NCBI GenBank assembly: GCA_016802295.1
Contig: JAESIW010000180.1
Coordinates: 4,137,975-4,201,974 of the forward strand
DNA length: 64,000 nucleotides
Source of the DNA: Brachionus rotundiformis
Lineage: Eukaryota; Rotifera; Eurotatoria; Ploima; Brachionidae
Reading direction: 5' to 3'
Shown in pieces: positions 59,919 to 64,000 of the stretch. A program made the translations under genes and the position numbers. The notes below the pieces were generated by a model. It saw nothing but the letters and a program-made list of their open reading frames with translations, did no database searches and was not told the DNA's origin. Within the stretch, counting starts at the first letter, position 1; the number at the start of each line of letters is the position of its first letter.

Positions 59919-61429
59919 ATACTAATCTGGAAAAAAATCAAATATTTTTTAAGTTTGCTTAAAAAATTATAAAGAAATAATGAAAAAAGTGGTGGGTGTT
60001 AATGCACCATTCCCGATTTCCGATGCTCGATAATTTTTGTTACGTTTTCCTATTTTGTAATTGAATTTTAATTCTTAATTTTTATTTTGATAAATGACAT
60101 TTTTTTTATAAAATATTATTTTGTTTAACACAAAGACAAAGAAATTTTGATTAAAAATTATTTAAAAGCTGCTTGTGAAGTAAGAAATATTAATCCTAAT
60201 ATAAATTGATGCTTTTTTTTTTCTTTAATGCTGATTATTTGTTGCTGTTCTTTCAAAAGTATAAAAAGCATATAAATTGACAGTTTTCTTTAGAAAAAGT
60301 ATATAAATTCGGAAAGAAAATTAAATCAATTTACAAGAATATTTATTTTATGTTGTATAACAAAAAAAAAAGATCGATAAATATCGAATTTTTATAAAGA
60401 TTAGATTAAAAATTTACTTTTATGCAAAGAATAGAATTTTTAGATTACAAATATTAGCCAAATTAATATTTTATGTAACATCTAATTTCACCAGAATACT
60501 TAGAAAATCAAAAATAAAATTAGATTAATTTTAAAAAATCTATCCGAAATCTTAATAAACTAAGTGAATAAATTCAAATGAAGTAAAATTTAAAAATAAA
60601 ATTTGAAGTGTTTCGTAATTCATTAGTCTGAAAGAACAAATTATAAAATTTTTAATTAATTTTGATTAAATTGTTTGATATTTAATTATTCATTTGTTAG
60701 TTTCCAATATTTAACAAAAAAGAGATGCTTATCTATTCAAATTTTCCAAGAATAAAATACATTTACCTTGATTTAATTCATTATAACAGGAAATTCGACA
60801 TTTAAGTTCTTTGTTTCGGAATTCTGCCTTTTTCAAATTCAATTTTTCGGAAAAAGAGAACACATTGGCTTAATGAAAGAGAAGTATTTAAAAATTTTTA
60901 ATTGATTCTAAATAAGCCTAAACTGGTAACCTCTGGGTCAGACCGAAGCCATCAAACAAAAAGGTATAATGAATAGAGATGAGCCTTCCCCTCCTCCTTT
61001 TTTGCTCCACAAAGAATGCACAAGAATAAAAAAAAACATTTTTTGATATTTAAATCAAGTGAAGCAAATTTTGTAAATTAAAAAGTCTATTTAAAAAATA
61101 TGCAAAAATAATATGCTTTTAGATAAATCATTATTTTTTAAATCTAATGTAATTAAAGTTCTATTTTTCTATCAAGATTCGATAGTTGGATTCGATTTCA
61201 TTAATAAATCAAAAAGTTTTGATTAAAATTTTTTTTAAAGTTTTCCTGTCAATTCAGAAGATTTTTATTTTAAATCTAAAATGATATTTAATTATGGTAT
61301 TTATGACTTTGTTTGAAGTGTTGAAATTTGTTAGATATTTTTATATACATAAAACTATTCTACAAATTGACTTTTGCGACAAATTTTGATGTCTATTTTA
61401 AAAATTAAATTTAAAAAATATTGAAAAAC
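59919..61429. other. GPCR upstream region
   Basis: No gene is seen. Bases 60448-60474 exactly repeat 27 bases of the GPCR coding sequence (59309-59335). A less AT-rich patch at about 60925-61020 (ACCTCTGGGTCAGACCGAAG) is of unknown origin. Confidence 0.4.
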
Positions 61430-61618
61430 AAAGCAATGAAGATAACAAACAGCATATTCTTGGACATGATGAAATTCAAATTTCCACTCAAATCCAGATA
61501 TAAAAATAATGTCATAATTTTTGCTTTGATCACATAAAACTTGTTCTGAAGATGAAAAGAACGACGAAGAAGAAGAAGAGCTACTATTGTTTACCCAGTG
61601 TGAAAATCTGTAAAACCT
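61430..61618 (-). CDS. possible exon of an unidentified gene
   Basis: On the minus strand a strong acceptor (TTTTTTTTCCAG) is followed by an open frame. It reads through a Ser run (NSSSSSSSFFSSSEQ) into KNYDIIFISGFEWKFEFHHV and QEYAVCYLHCFVFQ, with a stop further on near 61370. The composition is more protein-like than chance frames nearby, but no family is recognised and no partner exon was found upstream on that strand. Treat as a hypothesis. Confidence 0.25.
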
Positions 61619-62233
61619 GGAAAAAAAAAGTATTAAAAATATATACGAAATAATTATCTTGATAAATTTTAATTAGCATCTCAAAATTTAACCTGTATTT
61701 ATTTAATAATTTAACAGCTTATAGATTTTTTTCAAGAAATTGAAATGAATTTTTAATTACTGTTTTTTTATTGTAACTTAATTTTATCTATTTAAAAATT
61801 TTGATTTTCAGATTTTCCAACTTGCCACTTTGGATATTTATAAATTTATATCTTCTCTAAAAATAAATTAGCTCTTTAGATAATAAATGATAAAATACTG
61901 AGGATAAAATTTTTGATATTGAATAATATAGCCTGGATGTTATTAATTATCTTTGAAGATTTAGAACAAGACTGAGACTTTGAACGCTTAGGATAAGATA
62001 GATTTGAATATTTATTCAAAATAAGACTTTTTCCTGGAAAAAAAAATTTTTAATTAAACGAAATAGAATCTAGATGATATGAAAAATTTTAAATTTTCCT
62101 CTCGCAAATCACGTGCTATTTAAATTCTAAAATAGCTAAAACACAATTAAAAATAATTTATAATCTTTATGTGCATTCTAAGGACATTAGAAAATATTTG
62201 AAATTATTTTTTCTAGAGGAGAGTTTTTTAGTA

Positions 62234-64000
62234 ATGGGACCTTCTCAAACGCCTCAAAACACAGCTCAATCATCGCTAGTACACGAAATACATGAACAGT
62301 TTGATTTTGAAAAAGCAAGTTTTATATTGTCAATTAAATTTGGTTAAGATGGCTTTTTATTTAAGCATCTTTTCCAGGACACAGACAACACCGGGCCTAG
62401 CCATTCAAACATGGCCAGTCCAGTACCACAGCGAACGTCGTTCAACGGACAGCTCTTAAGCGGATCACCACAGTCACACATGGCATCTTTTTTAAACCAA
62501 AATTTGGAAGAAAATGGCTATGTTTTTGACGGTGTAAAAATTGATGTACCTAATTAAATTGTTATCATTTAAAACTTTTTTTAATAAATTATTTTTTTTG
62601 CAAGATTGAAGATATAGATAACACTAGCATCTCTAACATAACAACCCAGTCTTTAAAGAGATGCAAAAGTCAGGTGTTAAAATATTATTACAGCCTCCTT
62701 TGCTTTGTAAGTAGATACCAAATAGTCAAAGTTTGACTCAAAGCTGTTTGTTTAAGATTGGATGGAGGCCATTTTACAAGGAATGCTACTACAAGACCCC
62801 TATCTTAATTCGAATTATAAATTTCTTCTATCCACTAATGATAGTTTCGTTTTTGTTCTATTCTTATGCATTCGATATAAAAACCTGTCAGGCTAAATTG
62901 GATTTGACCGCGGAAATACTGAGGCCTTCGAGCACAGTTGGGCCCCACAGACCAGAGTCAAGCAATTTTCAATTCGATCAGCACTCAACTTATTATATGC
63001 TCACTTTTTTTAATAATTATCTAAATAAGACTGATTTGATGGCATTGCCAAAGCGTGAAGATCAATGCGGGCACATTATAACCACATATGTTTTGCCAAG
63101 CTTGCTTCACCTAATTGCTTATATAATCGGATTTATTTACTTTCGAATAAATGAAAATGAACAGCTTTATGCTTTAATGGAAAAGGTTTTTTTGGCAGTG
63201 AACGTAACTCTTAAAACAGTATCTCAGGACAGAGTAATAAAAAGACTCAAGTAATTAAATGATGCAGTGAAAATTAAAATTAATATTTATTTTAATTGAT
63301 AAAAAAGAGCTTTTATTATGTTCGGACTTATTTGGGTAATGTCCGCAATGAGCATGAACATTCTGTCTAGGCTGGCCTATGGCACCACTAGTCAAATGTT
63401 TGAACCAAGATGGGCGGCCTATCTTGTCGAAGCGCTAGCCTTGCTCATTTTGAACTCGGTTTATTTGGCTGTTGTTATTAACCATGTAACCCAGTGCGAA
63501 ATGATTATCTTTTATGTAAATGAAGTAAAAACTCGTCTTGAGGAGAAGTCGATAAATCTTAAGGATTCTATGCAAGTTGGTAGTTTATCCTTACATGATT
63601 TAATTTAGAAATAAAATTAAGTTTTAATAGCAAATTTTGGATATTCGTATGGCTATTGGTAATTTGAATTCAACAGTATCCAAAATGACTACATTGGTAA
63701 CTCTGACTTTTTTGGAAAAATTTATGATTGGAGTGATGATTTTGATTATTAACCAAAATAATGACGTGCTAATATGGGTGTACAGGATATCGTTTTCTCT
63801 AGTATGGTTTTCGATTCTAGCTTTTACTCTAGTAGAAGTGAGACATAGATGTTTTCAGTCTTATATAATTTTTAAAAATTTTTCTTAGGTTGCCAGATTA
63901 AATAGCAATTGTAACAAATTTAAACAAATTGCGCTCTCTGCCAGAGTTTATGGTTACCATGCAAGTAGCCGTGATGAATTGGACTCATTTTTGCTCTTTA
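62234..64000 (+). CDS. multipass membrane protein, gustatory-receptor-like candidate (3' end beyond window)
   Basis: Supported exons: 62378-62545, 62605-62706, 62757-63250, 63308-63575, 63631-63837 and 63889-64000 (running off the end), with GT-AG introns of about 50-60 bases and a continuous frame of about 450 residues so far. A start at 62234 (MGPSQTPQNTAQSSL) is tentative because its join to the second exon is unclear. After a hydrophilic N-terminus come at least six hydrophobic helices: near IINFFYPLMIVSFLFYSYAF, VLPSLLHLIAYIIGFIYF, MFGLIWVMSAMSMN, VEALALLILNSVYLAVVI, LTFLEKFMIGVMILII and YRISFSLVWFSILAFTLVE. A long intracellular-type loop (NKFKQIALSARVYG) leads towards a final helix outside the window. 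Six helices, a long loop and a last helix fit the insect-type gustatory/odorant receptor channel superfamily and its animal GRL relatives. Membrane protein is certain; family is inference. Confidence 0.6.

Noticed and set aside
1..64000. tRNA, rRNA, snRNA, CRISPR arrays and spliced-leader sequences
   Set aside because: I scanned for tRNA B-box-like GGTTCGA, regular short spaced repeats and the known bdelloid spliced leader and saw none that held up. A covariance scan would be needed to be sure.

Overview
The window is eukaryotic, animal DNA: very AT-rich, with spliced genes and many introns of only about 50-53 bases (50 at 62707-62756, 51 at 63838-63888 and 29974-30024, 52 at 10287-10338). 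The standard genetic code works throughout. Recognisable animal genes (talin, cactin, tryptophanyl-tRNA synthetase, a ZNF608/609-scribbler homologue, a TALE homeobox gene, a syntaxin, a class A GPCR) indicate an invertebrate. The base composition, tiny introns and the look of the TALE homeodomain suggest a spiralian, possibly a rotifer. That placement is inference only.

Layout. 1-1594 (minus): 5' part of an unspliced TALE homeobox gene. 3403-5757 (plus): cactin, five exons. 6030-6911 (plus): SRR1-like protein. 7622-8230 (plus): 3' exons of an EGF plus C-type-lectin-like gene. 8966-9291: GC-richer island bounded by 12-bp inverted repeats. 9522-10818 (plus): cytosolic TrpRS. 10.8-16.0 kb: no gene seen. 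16058-16981 (minus): N-terminal ZNF608/609-like exon, followed upstream by a compact GC-rich foldable element (17090-17182). 17.2-28.3 kb: gene-poor, with a 37-bp perfect hairpin and a retrotransposon-tail repeat. 28365-41171 (minus): a complete talin gene, 13 coding exons, 2652 codons. 45-49 kb: cluster of small transposons. 46.6-52.7 kb (minus): small genes of unknown family, two of them paralogous. 53.2-55.0 kb: dead non-LTR retrotransposon interrupted by a TTAA-flanked MITE. 55338-56252 (plus): intronless syntaxin. 57.1-57.7 kb: second LINE fragment with its 3' tail. 58632-59918 (minus): orphan GPCR. 62234-64000+ (plus): multi-exon multipass membrane protein resembling gustatory-receptor-like channels.

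The genes do not form a pathway or operon; this is an ordinary metazoan gene neighbourhood. The most distinctive content is the mobile-DNA layer: three copies of a piggyBac-like MITE (one cleanly splitting a reverse transcriptase frame), a foldback element with a perfect 9-bp target duplication, and a mariner-like mini-element. Other points of interest are the structured element at 17.1 kb and several divergent or lineage-restricted proteins.
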